Below are positions 1-7,416 of a DNA stretch of 22,208 nucleotides, piece after piece (the first letter of the stretch is position 1; each line of letters opens with the position of its first letter). The notes beneath the pieces were generated by a model. The model searched no databases and was not told the DNA's origin. It was given only the letters and a program-made list of their open reading frames with translations. The position numbers were made by a program, and so were the translations under genes. The stretch comes from Bacteroidota bacterium (lineage in GTDB: Bacteria; Bacteroidota; Bacteroidia; Chitinophagales; Chitinophagaceae): NCBI GenBank assembly GCA_023436425.1, contig JAEZJD010000047.1, forward strand, positions 1 through 22,208. Direction: 5' to 3'.

Positions 1-413
1 AAGTTATCGGCAATCTTGGAAAAGATTGCGTAGTAAACACAGTGAACGGTAAGAATGTTATCAACTTCACAGTAGCACACACAGAAAAGTACAGAGACAG
101 CCAGGGCAACAATCAGGAAAAAACCACGTGGGTCGATTGCGCCTACTGGACCGACCGAACAGCAATTGCACCTTACCTTCAAAAAGGACAGCAAGTGTAC
201 GTGGAAGGAACGCCTGAAGCACGCAGTTTCACCCGCAATGATGGAACGGCCGGCTCATCGCTCACCATCAGAGTTCGCGAAGTGCAACTACTTGGGCGTA
301 GAAACGAAAATGGTGGAAACGGCTATAATGATAATGCTGCACCTGCACGACAACAATCACCTGCATCGGCACCTGCCGGCATCAGCGATGTCTCCGACGA
401 TCTTCCATTCTAA
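1..413 (+). CDS. ssb: Single-stranded DNA-binding protein, 5' end cut by window edge
   Basis: Binds single-stranded DNA during replication, repair and recombination. The reading frame is open from base 3, giving VIGNLGKD before the first in-window start-like codon (GTG at 42). The gene therefore starts outside the window and that GTG is an internal valine. The visible part has the OB-fold core typical of bacterial SSB (KNVINFTVAHTEK, then a WVDCAYW-like strand and QQVYVEGTPEAR). A low-complexity Asn/Gly/Ala/Pro linker follows, and the chain ends in DVSDDLPF, the acidic tip that docks SSB partner proteins. Family assignment is secure. Only the first few residues are missing. The gene is followed by a strong intrinsic terminator. 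Confidence 0.95.
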   Translation, partial: VIGNLGKDCVVNTVNGKNVINFTVAHTEKYRDSQGNNQEKTTWVDCAYWTDRTAIAPYLQKGQQVYVEGTPEARSFTRNDGTAGSSLTIRVREVQLLGRRNENGGNGYNDNAAPARQQSPASAPAGISDVSDDLPF

Positions 414-435
414 ATAAATTTTACCAGTAATTACG

Positions 436-465
436 AGTCCTGCTCCGATGAGCAGGACTTTTTTT
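436..465 (+). terminator. Rho-independent terminator after ssb
   Basis: A perfect 10-bp inverted repeat, AGTCCTGCTC (436-445) and GAGCAGGACT (450-459), encloses a CGAT loop and runs directly into seven T residues. It lies 23 bases after the ssb stop and before the dehydrogenase start, so it should end the ssb transcript. Confidence 0.9.
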
Positions 466-500
466 ATTTCACTGTGTTCCGCGGTCGCTATCTTGCGCAT

Positions 501-1592
501 ATGACCACGGTGTTTTCTTATCATCAGTTGTTTTCGTTCACTGAAAAGGTATTTAAGAAAATGGGCTGCAGCGATGATGATGCAGCACTTGCAACAAAAA
601 CATTGTTGTCAGCCGATATCAGGGGTATCGATTCGCATGGTGTGGCAAGACTTAGCGGCTACGTCCGCCTTTGGGATGCAAAAAGAATTAACCCTGTCGC
701 TAAGATTACCATTGTTCATCAAACTCCATCAACTGCGACGCTTGATGGCGACAGCGGATTAGGATTAGTAGTCGCACCAAAAGCAATGCAAATTGCGATT
801 GACAAAGCGAAAACCGTGGGAACAGGCTGGGTGAGTGTGCAAAACAGCAATCACTTTGGCATTGCCGGTTTTCACGCAATGCTCGCCTTACAACATGACA
901 TGATTGGCATTGCCATGACCAACGGAAGCGCCATTGTCGCTCCCACGTTCTCTGCCGAACGGCTGTTAGGAACCAATCCGATTTGTGTAGCAATACCTGC
1001 AGGCACTGAGCCGCCTTTTGTTGCTGACATGGCAACGACGACAGCAGCTAATGGGAAACTAGAGATACTGCAGCGTAAAAGAGGGCTGGCGCCGCTGGGA
1101 TGGATACAGGATAAGGACGGCAAACCCTCCACTGATCCTCACGAGCTAAAAGCAGGTGGCGCTTTACTACCCTTGGGCGGCGATCGGGATCATGGCAGCC
1201 ACAAAGGTTACGGGCTTGGCGCAATCGTCGATATTTTCTCTGGCGTGTTAAGTGGCGCTAATTATGGTCCATGGGTGCCTCCGTTCCCGGCGTATGTGCC
1301 CATGCCGCAGGAAATGCCGGGTAAAGGTTTAGGTCATTTTTTTGGTGCTATGCGCATCGATGCATTCAGACCTGCAGCAGAATTTAAGCTAAACATGGAT
1401 CAGTGGATAAGCCGGTTCCGCAGCTCAAGAACTGTGGAGGGCGAAGAAAGGGTAATCATTCATGGCGACCCGGAAAGAGAAATGGAAAAAGAAAGGATGG
1501 ACAACGGCATTCCCCTGCTGCCGCCAGTCGTTGACGATTTACGGTATCTCGCTGAAAGATTTGAACTGGATATTGCCGAAAGCAAGATTTGA
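501..1592 (+). CDS. Malate/L-lactate dehydrogenase family NAD(P)-dependent oxidoreductase
   Basis: A cytoplasmic dehydrogenase of the Ldh_2/malate dehydrogenase type, which oxidises 2-hydroxy acids with NAD(P) and has a fold unrelated to classical LDH. The ATG at 501 gives 363 residues, close to family length; an upstream in-frame TTG at 474 would add nine residues with no family match. Visible motifs: RGIDSHGVAR (residues 41-50), NSNHFG with the likely catalytic His118, GTNP, VADMATT, and HKGYGLG near residue 245. The exact substrate (malate, lactate, ureidoglycolate or another 2-hydroxy acid) cannot be read from sequence. A TATCTTGC element at 489-496 resembles a Bacteroidota -7 box but sits only 4 nt before the start. 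The gene ends directly against the convergent zinc-ribbon gene. Confidence 0.88.
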   Translation: MTTVFSYHQLFSFTEKVFKKMGCSDDDAALATKTLLSADIRGIDSHGVARLSGYVRLWDAKRINPVAKITIVHQTPSTATLDGDSGLGLVVAPKAMQIAIDKAKTVGTGWVSVQNSNHFGIAGFHAMLALQHDMIGIAMTNGSAIVAPTFSAERLLGTNPICVAIPAGTEPPFVADMATTTAANGKLEILQRKRGLAPLGWIQDKDGKPSTDPHELKAGGALLPLGGDRDHGSHKGYGLGAIVDIFSGVLSGANYGPWVPPFPAYVPMPQEMPGKGLGHFFGAMRIDAFRPAAEFKLNMDQWISRFRSSRTVEGEERVIIHGDPEREMEKERMDNGIPLLPPVVDDLRYLAERFELDIAESKI

Positions 1593-2348
1593 TTACTTAA
1601 TCGTTACAGAATCGCTCAGGTCAGCATCAACCAATATTCTTCCACAGTTTTCACAAACCATAACTTTTTTCCGCTGTTTGATTTCGCTTTGCTTTTGCGG
1701 AGGAATAAAGTTGAAGCAGCCGCCGCAAGCATCACGCTCTACAGGAACAACAGCCAAACCGTTGCGGTAGTTTTTTCTGATTTTTTCGTAGCTGGCTAAA
1801 AGGCGTGGATCCACATTATGTTTTGCGTCTTCTGCCAGCTTATTGTATTGCTTTTCTTCCTTTTCTGTAGTAGCTATAATTTTTTCAAGCTCGCCTTTTT
1901 TGGTGTTCAACACACCTTCTTTGCTCTCGATCGCTTTTTTTGCTTTATCCAGCGCTACGATCTTTTCTGCAACTTCTTCATTTGCATCTTTGATATGCTT
2001 TTCACACAGCTTCACTTCCAGCTGTTGCATTTCAATTTCTTTATTGATCGCCTCAAACTCTCTATTGTTCTTCACGTTCTCACTTTGGCTTTCATATTTT
2101 TTTATCAGCGCTTCTGCTTCTTTTATCGCATCTTTTTTCTGCTGAATAAATTCTGAAATACCGTTGATTTCCTCTTCAATTCGAAGCTGTCTTGCATGCA
2201 GTCCTTGTATTTCGTCTTCCAGGTCGGCAACTTCCATCGGAAGCTCACCTTTCAATATTTTGATTTCGTCAAGTTTAGATTCAATCTTTTGCAATTGCAC
2301 GAGTGAAGAAAGTTTTTCTTCTACCGAAAAATCTTTTACTGTAGGCAT
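1593..2348 (-). CDS. Coiled-coil protein with C-terminal C4 zinc ribbon
   Basis: A 251-residue protein. Residues ~10-185 are charged, heptad-rich coiled coil, including the conserved NNREFEA (94-100). The C-terminus has a C4 zinc ribbon: CGGC (Cys208, Cys211) and CENC (Cys232, Cys235), with IPPQ between them. This is the layout of the zf-RING_7 / DUF164 family, which includes chlamydial CT398 (CdsZ). Related proteins are proposed to bind nucleic acid or secretion and sigma-54 components, but a specific role here is not shown. It lies 36 bases downstream of the NIF3-family gene on the same strand, so the two are probably co-transcribed. Its stop codon abuts the stop of the convergent dehydrogenase. 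Confidence 0.88.
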   Translation of the reverse strand: MPTVKDFSVEEKLSSLVQLQKIESKLDEIKILKGELPMEVADLEDEIQGLHARQLRIEEEINGISEFIQQKKDAIKEAEALIKKYESQSENVKNNREFEAINKEIEMQQLEVKLCEKHIKDANEEVAEKIVALDKAKKAIESKEGVLNTKKGELEKIIATTEKEEKQYNKLAEDAKHNVDPRLLASYEKIRKNYRNGLAVVPVERDACGGCFNFIPPQKQSEIKQRKKVMVCENCGRILVDADLSDSVTIK

Positions 2349-2384
2349 GTATCTGTTGAAGGTTTAAAGTTTACGTAATGCTCT

Positions 2385-3482
2385 TCACGACAAGTACCGA
2401 ACAGGATTGGTGTTCAGCGCTGTTTTTTGGACGGCAAAAGTAGGAAATTTCTTCAGGATAAGATCGTGAAGCAGATCGATGGTAAACTGCTCGCTTTCAT
2501 AATGTCCGATATCGGCCAGCAGCAATTTGCCGTCGGCATCGAAAAACTCGTGGTACTTAACATCGGCAGTTACAAAGGCATCTGCACCCATTTGAACTGC
2601 TTTATTGATCAAAAAGCTACCAGCTCCGCCACAAACAGCCACCTTTTTAATGGGTTTTTTCAGAAGCTCTGTATGCCTGATCACTTGCAGATTAAAGGAT
2701 TTTTTAACGAACTGCAGGAAGTTTTCTTCATCTAACGCCGTCGGGAGTTCCCCAATAATGCCTGCTCCAATTCCAAAATGCACATTGTCCATTGTGAAAA
2801 TGTCATAGGCAACTTCTTCGTACGGATGGTGGTCAATCAAAGCCTTTACTACCTGCTTCTCCAGGTAGAACGGGTAAACAATTTCAATTTTTGTCTCTTT
2901 TTCCCGGTGCTGCTCTCCTACTTCTCCCACGTATGGATCTGCACCCTCTTCCGCCTTAAAGGTGCCGGTTCCTTCGCTGTTAAAGCTACATTCTGAATAC
3001 TTACCGATGTGACCGGCTCCCGCTGCGAACACTGCCTTTCTCACATCTTCAGCTTTGTCCATCGGAGCGAACGTGATCAGTCGCCGCAGCATTTTATTTT
3101 TTGGCTGAAGGATGGTTGTGTTTTTTAACCCCAACTTTTCGGCAATAATTCCATTTACGCCTAGCACCACATTATCCAAATTGGTATGTGCGGCAAATAT
3201 GGCCACATCATTTTTGATTGCTGATATAATGACCTGCTCCACATAATTTTTACCCGTAATCTTCTTCAGTCCCCGAAAAACAATCGGATGATGTGCCACA
3301 ATTAGGTTACAGCCTTTTTGTACAGCCTCCTCCACTACTTTTGGAGTAATATCCAGGGAACAAAGTACGCCTTTGCATGACCAGCTGTAATCACCGGTAA
3401 TGAGACCTGCGTTGTCATAATCTTCCTGTAGTTCCGGAGCTGCAAATATTTCAATTGCAGAAATAATTTCTTTGATCGTCAT
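2385..3482 (-). CDS. DUF34/NIF3 family dinuclear metal-binding protein
   Basis: Hexameric NIF3/YqfO-type protein of poorly defined function; relatives are annotated as GTP cyclohydrolase 1 type 2 homologs. The start chosen is ATG at 3482 (MTIKEI), giving 365 residues; an in-frame ATG at 3503 would add seven unlike residues. Metal-site motifs are visible: DYDNAGL (21-27), AHHP (63-66), AAHTNLDN (97-104), and near the C-terminus a DVKYHEF...DIGHYESEQ block. The long form is present: ~120 central residues (LITFAPMDKAEDV to VAYDIF) form the PII/CutA-like insert of the YqfO subgroup. A TACTTTG-CTG-CAAAGTA palindrome lies just upstream. Operon partner is the zinc-ribbon gene. Confidence 0.92.
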   Translation of the reverse strand: MTIKEIISAIEIFAAPELQEDYDNAGLITGDYSWSCKGVLCSLDITPKVVEEAVQKGCNLIVAHHPIVFRGLKKITGKNYVEQVIISAIKNDVAIFAAHTNLDNVVLGVNGIIAEKLGLKNTTILQPKNKMLRRLITFAPMDKAEDVRKAVFAAGAGHIGKYSECSFNSEGTGTFKAEEGADPYVGEVGEQHREKETKIEIVYPFYLEKQVVKALIDHHPYEEVAYDIFTMDNVHFGIGAGIIGELPTALDEENFLQFVKKSFNLQVIRHTELLKKPIKKVAVCGGAGSFLINKAVQMGADAFVTADVKYHEFFDADGKLLLADIGHYESEQFTIDLLHDLILKKFPTFAVQKTALNTNPVRYLS

Positions 3483-3490
3483 ACGCGGAT

Positions 3491-3507
3491 TACTTTGCTG
3501 CAAAGTA
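3491..3507. promoter_or_regulatory. Palindrome in the divergent NIF3 / lipoprotein intergenic region
   Basis: TACTTTG (3491-3497) and CAAAGTA (3501-3507) form a perfect 7-bp inverted repeat around CTG. It lies 8 bases upstream of the NIF3-family ATG. Each arm resembles the TTTG part of a Bacteroidota -7 box, so it may reflect promoter elements or an operator. Function is inferred only from position. Confidence 0.3.
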
Positions 3508-3576
3508 ACAACAGTGTTCTCCTCATCTCCGGGAAAAACATTATCTTACTTTCGCATCGATTCACAAATGATAACT

Positions 3577-3999
3577 ATGAAAAAACTGGTCCTTTTACTT
3601 CTGATCATATCCGGCTGCACGGAAGAACAAAAAAAAGACATTGAGTCCAACTTCATTTTAAACCTGATGACCAATGGTGAATGGAAAGTAAAAAGTTTCA
3701 CCCAGGGTGCAACAGATAAAACAGCCGAATTCGCAGACTATAAATTCAGGTTTCAGAAAACAAATAAGCTGGATGCAATTTCCGTAAGCAGCGGAACTAC
3801 GTTCAGCACCGCCGACTGGACAGCCGACGGCGTAGCAAGAACCATTTATGCCAACTTTCCTAGTAATGCAAACAGCACCTTATTGCAAATAAATGGAACG
3901 TGGAAAATTACCGACAGTGATATTGCCGGTACTTACGTAGTGGGCAATATGACTGCATCAAACGGGGAGATAAAAAACGTGAGATTGGAGAAGCTATAA
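3577..3999 (+). CDS. Small lipoprotein, lipocalin-like
   Basis: A 140-residue exported lipoprotein. From ATG 3577 the N-terminus is MKKLVLLLLIISGC, a signal peptide ending in lipobox ISGC; Cys14 would be lipidated. An in-frame ATG at 3568 is possible but adds only MIT. The mature part is rich in short beta strands with GEWKVKSF near its start and ends ..NGEIKNVRLEKL. The spacing resembles lipocalin-like domains of Bacteroidota lipoproteins, but no diagnostic residue proves this. A TTACTTTCGC element at 3548-3557 lies upstream and resembles a -7 box. The stop codon abuts the aquaporin stop on the other strand. Function unknown. Confidence 0.75.
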   Translation: MKKLVLLLLIISGCTEEQKKDIESNFILNLMTNGEWKVKSFTQGATDKTAEFADYKFRFQKTNKLDAISVSSGTTFSTADWTADGVARTIYANFPSNANSTLLQINGTWKITDSDIAGTYVVGNMTASNGEIKNVRLEKL

Positions 4000-4650
4000 T
4001 TAGCGGACCGTGTGTTCGTCAGGTATGCTTTCCTCTTGTTCTTCGGCTTCATTTACGCTTAGGAACACGTAGCCCGCTACTGCGCCGCCAAGCAATGCTG
4101 CTACAAAAAACAGCCACAAACTTTCCCAGCAGAGCGATTTTTGAATAGCCAGCCCGACTGCAACTGCAGGATTAAAAACGCCACCGGAAAACTGACCGAA
4201 AGAAACAGCCATTGCCAACACTGTACCGCCTATAGCCAGACCGTAGAAACTGTTATTTGCTGTTCCTTTCGCTGTCGCTACGTTTAAAACCACAAAGGCA
4301 AGTGCAAAAGTCCCAATGAACTCTGCCAACGCACTTTTAAGCATCCCGGCTGAAAGGTTGTTGCAATTCTCTGCGGCTGTGCCTTCCACATTGAACACAA
4401 AGTATGTAATTACTCCGGCTACAACGGCGCCAAGAAATTGTGCGATGAGGTAACCCGGAATTTCAGACGCAGTGATCTTGCGCCGGATATACATAGCGGT
4501 AGTAACCGCAGGATTATAATGAGCTCCGGAAATATGGCCGCCGGCATACACCATCACCATCAGGGCGACAGAAGCTCCTATTGCTCCATACAGAATGGCT
4601 CCTGCTACGAGAAAAAAAGTGCCAATAAACTCTACCGTATACTTTTTCAT
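4000..4650 (-). CDS. Aquaporin/MIP-family channel with altered second NPA box
   Basis: A 216-residue inner-membrane protein with six hydrophobic segments and the internal repeat of MIP channels. The first box is SGAHYNPAVT (NPA at 46-48) and the second is GGVFNPAVAVG (NPA at 160-162). Classical water and glycerol channels have Arg directly after the second NPA; here it is Val163. That removes the usual cation in the aromatic/arginine filter, so the permeant (water, glycerol, gas or small neutral solute) cannot be called. The C-terminal tail is acidic (EAEEQEESIPDE). The gene stands alone on the minus strand with a 275-base upstream region shared with the divergent T9SS-tail gene. Confidence 0.9.
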   Translation of the reverse strand: MKKYTVEFIGTFFLVAGAILYGAIGASVALMVMVYAGGHISGAHYNPAVTTAMYIRRKITASEIPGYLIAQFLGAVVAGVITYFVFNVEGTAAENCNNLSAGMLKSALAEFIGTFALAFVVLNVATAKGTANNSFYGLAIGGTVLAMAVSFGQFSGGVFNPAVAVGLAIQKSLCWESLWLFFVAALLGGAVAGYVFLSVNEAEEQEESIPDEHTVR

Positions 4651-4925
4651 GTTGTTAGTTTTGGATCGTGTGGTGATCGCAAGTTATACTTCTTTAAACA
4701 AAATGCAGCTCTCGGTTCTCTATAGCGATTCGCCGGATTAACATCACACAATATTAACATTCGATATTAAGCTCCGCCGTTTGAAAAACTTCTAATGTTT
4801 ACCCTTTGCGACAGGAAAAAAGATTGATTTTTAATTTAACTTTGAATCTCGAAAATTTCGGCAAGGGCTTTGTTCTTAAAAGAAAAGATTTTATTATTGT
4901 ATCACGAACGTTAAAGATTTAATAT
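4651..4925. other. Divergent intergenic region, aquaporin / T9SS-tail gene
   Basis: A 275-base non-coding stretch. On the plus strand TAACTTTG (4837-4844) matches the Bacteroidota -7 consensus TAnnTTTG about 80 bases before the TTG start at 4926, but no TTG lies at the usual -33 distance. TTAACAT occurs twice in direct orientation 16 bases apart (4738-4744 and 4754-4760), which could be a paired operator. Nothing else is evident. Confidence 0.4.
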
Positions 4926-5270
4926 TTGAAGAGATTTTTACTTATAGTATCTGTTATCTTGTTTATTACCGTTGAATCTGAAGCCCAGCAAACCCGGTTT
5001 GCTTCAGCCAGCGGTATTCAGTCTTCTTTTATCCGGCTGTACCCCAATCCGGCTACTACCATCATTAACTTCGACTTCCAACATAACTACGACAAGGGCT
5101 ACTCATTGCAGGTATACAATTTTCTCGGAAGGGTAATGTATGAGCAGCAAAATCTTCCTGAACGTAACTCCATCAACCTTTCGCAATTCTCCCGCGGAGT
5201 TTACATCTACTACCTCCGCGACAGAAGTAACCGCCTTGTGGAGTCAGGAAAATTTCAGGTAGCTAAATAG
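4926..5270 (+). CDS. Mini secreted protein: signal peptide plus type A T9SS sorting tail
   Basis: A 114-residue protein. The N-terminus MKRFLLIVSVILFITVESEAQ is a Sec signal peptide. About 14 residues follow, then a type A sorting domain: RLYPNPATTIINFDF, LQVYNFLGRVMYEQQ, NLSQFSRGVYIYYL, and a short final GKFQVAK. Such C-terminal domains direct proteins through the type IX secretion system to the cell surface. The start must be the TTG at 4926: an in-frame TAA lies 6 bases upstream (4920-4922) and no other start preserves the signal peptide. There is no separate cargo domain, so the protein is essentially a sorting signal alone. It lies 96 bases before grpE. Confidence 0.8.
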   Translation: MKRFLLIVSVILFITVESEAQQTRFASASGIQSSFIRLYPNPATTIINFDFQHNYDKGYSLQVYNFLGRVMYEQQNLPERNSINLSQFSRGVYIYYLRDRSNRLVESGKFQVAK

Positions 5271-5302
5271 TCTTTCTCATTCGTTATTAAAACCTTAAGT
5301 GT

Positions 5303-5317
5303 AGGACATTTTGTCCT
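5303..5317. promoter_or_regulatory. Inverted repeat upstream of grpE (possible operator)
   Basis: AGGACA (5303-5308) and TGTCCT (5312-5317) form a perfect 6-bp inverted repeat around TTT. It ends 10 bases before the promoter-like TTG of grpE, a position suited to a regulator. It does not match the HrcA CIRCE operator. No T-run follows, so it is not a terminator for the preceding gene. Confidence 0.4.
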
Positions 5318-5327
5318 GAAAACCCCG

Positions 5328-5354
5328 TTGGCAATATTCTTGAGACTACCTTTG
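5328..5354 (+). promoter_or_regulatory. Bacteroidota-type promoter for grpE-dnaJ
   Basis: TTG (5328-5330) and TACCTTTG (5347-5354), 16 bases apart, match the Bacteroidota sigma-70-type consensus TTG / TAnnTTTG. The grpE ATG follows 12 bases after the -7 box. The same stretch reads TTGGCA-N6-TTGA, close to a sigma-54 -24/-12 site but lacking the normally invariant GC at -12, so the vegetative reading is preferred. Confidence 0.6.
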
Positions 5355-5366
5355 CACACATTTTTA

Positions 5367-5936
5367 ATGAAGAAAAAGAACATGGAGCACAAAGGGAAAA
5401 ATCTTGATGAAACTGCAGGATTTGACATTAATTCCGACGAAAATATTAGCGGAGATCAGCATTTGAACGATCCGATGAACGGTGAAGATCCCCAAAGCGA
5501 TGAGCTACGGGAAGAATTAAATGATCTGAGAGACAAATACATCCGGCAAGCTGCCGAATTTGATAACTTCAGGAGGCGCACCGCCCGCGAAAGGATAGAA
5601 CTGATTCAAACGGCTGGCAGAGACGTGATTACAGATTTACTTGATGTTTTGGATGATGCTGAAAGAGCGGAAAAACAAATGCAGGGAACAGATGATGTGC
5701 AGCAGATAAAGGAAGGAGTACAACTGGTATTTGCAAAGCTGAAAAACACATTGGCAGCAAAGGGCTTAAAGCCGATGGAAGCTGTCAATTCAGAATTTAA
5801 TCCCGACCTGCACGAAGCAATTACCGAAGTGGACGGAGGTGAAGAAATGAAGGGAAAAGTAGTTGCCGAAATTCAAAAAGGATACTATCTGAACGATAAA
5901 ATTATCCGGTTTGCAAAAGTGGTTGTAGGCAAATGA
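5367..5936 (+). CDS. grpE: Nucleotide exchange factor GrpE
   Basis: Releases ADP from DnaK and so drives the Hsp70 chaperone cycle. From ATG 5367 the protein has 189 residues; ATG 5382 is an alternative five codons on. Order: an acidic, variable N-terminus (~60 residues), a long helix (LREELNDLRDKYIRQAAEFDNFRRR) that forms the dimer stalk, then the compact beta domain, ending with the GrpE signature region NPDLHEAI ... GYYLNDKIIRFAKVVV. A good TTG/TACCTTTG promoter lies directly upstream, so an upstream TTG at 5328 is promoter, not start. It pairs with dnaJ 63 bases downstream; dnaK is not in the window. Confidence 0.96.
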   Translation: MKKKNMEHKGKNLDETAGFDINSDENISGDQHLNDPMNGEDPQSDELREELNDLRDKYIRQAAEFDNFRRRTARERIELIQTAGRDVITDLLDVLDDAERAEKQMQGTDDVQQIKEGVQLVFAKLKNTLAAKGLKPMEAVNSEFNPDLHEAITEVDGGEEMKGKVVAEIQKGYYLNDKIIRFAKVVVGK

Positions 5937-5999
5937 TTTCTTCTCATTCAAACTGGTCTTCCACCCTAATGACTGTATGCCCCTTTGATAACTGAGCTT

Positions 6000-7157
6000 A
6001 TGTCAAAAAGAGATTACTACGAAATACTTGGAGTCGGCAAAAGCTCCTCCACCGATGAGATAAAAAAAGCGTACCGGAAGGTGGCGATGCAATATCACCC
6101 GGACCGTAATCCGGGCGACAAGTCTGCCGAAGAAAAATTTAAGGAAGCAGCTGAAGCCTATGAAGTACTTAGTGACCAGGACAAGCGCTCTCAATATGAT
6201 CGGTTTGGGCATGCCGGCGTAAGTGGAAATGGCCGCGGACATGCACCAAACATGGATGATATTTTCAGCCAGTTTGGCGACATTTTCGGCGATGACATTT
6301 TTGGAAGTTTTTTTGGCGGTGGCGGTGGCACAAGGACACGCGGAGGTCAACGGGCAGCGCGAGGGGTTCGCGGCAGCAACCTGCGTGTGAAGCTGAAGCT
6401 CACATTTGAAGAAATAGCAAAAGGTGTTACCAAAAACATCAAGGTAAAAAAATACGTAAGCTGCCACACTTGCCACGGCAGTGGGGCGAAAGACAAAGGC
6501 AGCGTACAGAATTGCGGTACTTGTGGCGGCAGCGGACAAGTGAGAAAAGTTACCAATACTTTTCTCGGTCAAATGCAAACTGTAACCACCTGTCCTACAT
6601 GTAATGGAGAAGGAACGACAATCACTGCTAAATGCACCACCTGCCGCGGAGAGGGAAGAGTATTTGGCGAAGAAACTGTTACTATTGACATCCCTGCAGG
6701 CGTACAGGAAGGAATGCAGCTGAACATCTCCGGAAGAGGAAACGCAGGCGAACGCGGAGGTATGCCGGGCGACCTGATTATTCTTATTGAAGAAGAACAA
6801 CATAAGGAACTACAACGCGAAGGTTTGAATGTGGCTTACGAGCTCCACATCTCTTTTACAGATGCGGTATTTGGAACGCAGCTGGAAATACCCACAATTG
6901 ACGGACGGGCAAAAATTAAAATTCCACCAGGCACCCAAAGCGGAAAAATTTTCAGATTAAAAGGCAAGGGTTTTCCTGCTGTAAATAGCTACGAAAAAGG
7001 CGATCAGTTGGTGCATGTAAACGTGTGGACGCCGCAGAATATTTCCAGCGAGGAAAGAACGTTGCTTGAAAAATTGGGTAAGTCACCCAACTTTAAACCC
7101 GCACCCGATAAGAACGAAAAAAGCTTTTTCGAAAAAGTGAGGGAGATGTTTTCGTAA
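6000..7157 (+). CDS. dnaJ: Chaperone protein DnaJ
   Basis: Hsp40 co-chaperone that delivers unfolded clients to DnaK and stimulates its ATPase. ATG 6000 gives 385 residues (MSKRDYYEILGV). All type I domains are present in order: J domain with HPD at 33-35, a Gly/Phe-rich linker (FGDIFGDDIFGSFFGGGGG, ~92-110), a zinc domain with four CxxCxGxG repeats (starting at Cys145, 162, 188 and 202), then the two C-terminal client-binding beta domains. It probably shares the grpE promoter, since no convincing promoter lies in the 63-base gap. Its last 15 bases (7143-7157) recur with one mismatch at 10083-10097, on the far side of the accessory island. Confidence 0.97.
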   Translation: MSKRDYYEILGVGKSSSTDEIKKAYRKVAMQYHPDRNPGDKSAEEKFKEAAEAYEVLSDQDKRSQYDRFGHAGVSGNGRGHAPNMDDIFSQFGDIFGDDIFGSFFGGGGGTRTRGGQRAARGVRGSNLRVKLKLTFEEIAKGVTKNIKVKKYVSCHTCHGSGAKDKGSVQNCGTCGGSGQVRKVTNTFLGQMQTVTTCPTCNGEGTTITAKCTTCRGEGRVFGEETVTIDIPAGVQEGMQLNISGRGNAGERGGMPGDLIILIEEEQHKELQREGLNVAYELHISFTDAVFGTQLEIPTIDGRAKIKIPPGTQSGKIFRLKGKGFPAVNSYEKGDQLVHVNVWTPQNISSEERTLLEKLGKSPNFKPAPDKNEKSFFEKVREMFS

Positions 7158-7185
7158 CTCTGGTGGATGCAGTTGACTTCTGCTA

Positions 7186-7243
7186 TTATTCTTCTTTTTT
7201 CCTCTTCTTACGTAAATTTTTCTTGCCTGTTCAAATTAATTTT
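7186..7243 (-). pseudogene. Remnant of the 3' end of the VWA-protein gene
   Basis: These 58 bases align with 10139-10197, the last ~19 codons of the VWA-domain gene, with roughly 85% identity by eye and three single-base indels. Read on the minus strand, the final codons give RKKRKKEE-stop, against SKKRKKDE-stop in the real gene, so even the stop codon is kept; an in-frame TGA and indels break the rest. No further VWA-like sequence follows: at 7249 the sequence changes to the hairpin repeat. It is best read as a decayed duplicate of the gene end. Confidence 0.7.
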
Positions 7244-7248
7244 CACGC

Positions 7249-7370
7249 CGTTGGTGTTCCGTTAGCTTTGGGTGTGGCTGCACCAACGAATTATGGGTGC
7301 GAAACTTCCAATTTCTATTGTTGGTGATCCCGGCCACTATCTTGCACAACACCAACAACGGCATTCAAAA
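7249..7370. repeat. Island-flanking direct repeat, copy 1
   Basis: This ~122-bp block recurs in the same orientation at 9960-10082 with roughly 70% identity by eye; shared stretches include GCTGCACCAAC, TGTTGGTGATC and TTGCACAA. It contains two inverted repeats: CGTTGGTG/CACCAACG (7249-7256, 7281-7288) and TTGTTGGTG/CACCAACAA (7318-7326, 7350-7358). It could fold into two hairpins, or pair in the alternative register, since all four arms use the same GTTGGTG/CACCAAC core. No coding signal is evident. It begins 5 bases after the VWA gene-end remnant. Confidence 0.7.
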
Positions 7371-7416
7371 CTACAATCAGACATATTCGCCTGGGTGCCA
7401 ATGGAATCTTGTTTGA

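Noticed and set aside
42..44. GTG at 42 as the ssb start
   Set aside because: The frame is open upstream and encodes the conserved VIGNLGKD strand, so the gene begins outside the window.
5328..5342. Sigma-54 promoter for grpE
   Set aside because: Spacing fits TGGCA-N6-TTG, but the -12 GC is GA and a full TTG/TACCTTTG promoter overlaps it, so it is noted only as a resemblance.
6003..6803. Long (266-codon) open frame antisense to dnaJ
   Set aside because: It is fully inside a certain dnaJ gene, and its Cys/Phe/Ala-rich translation is the shadow expected from reading that gene backwards.
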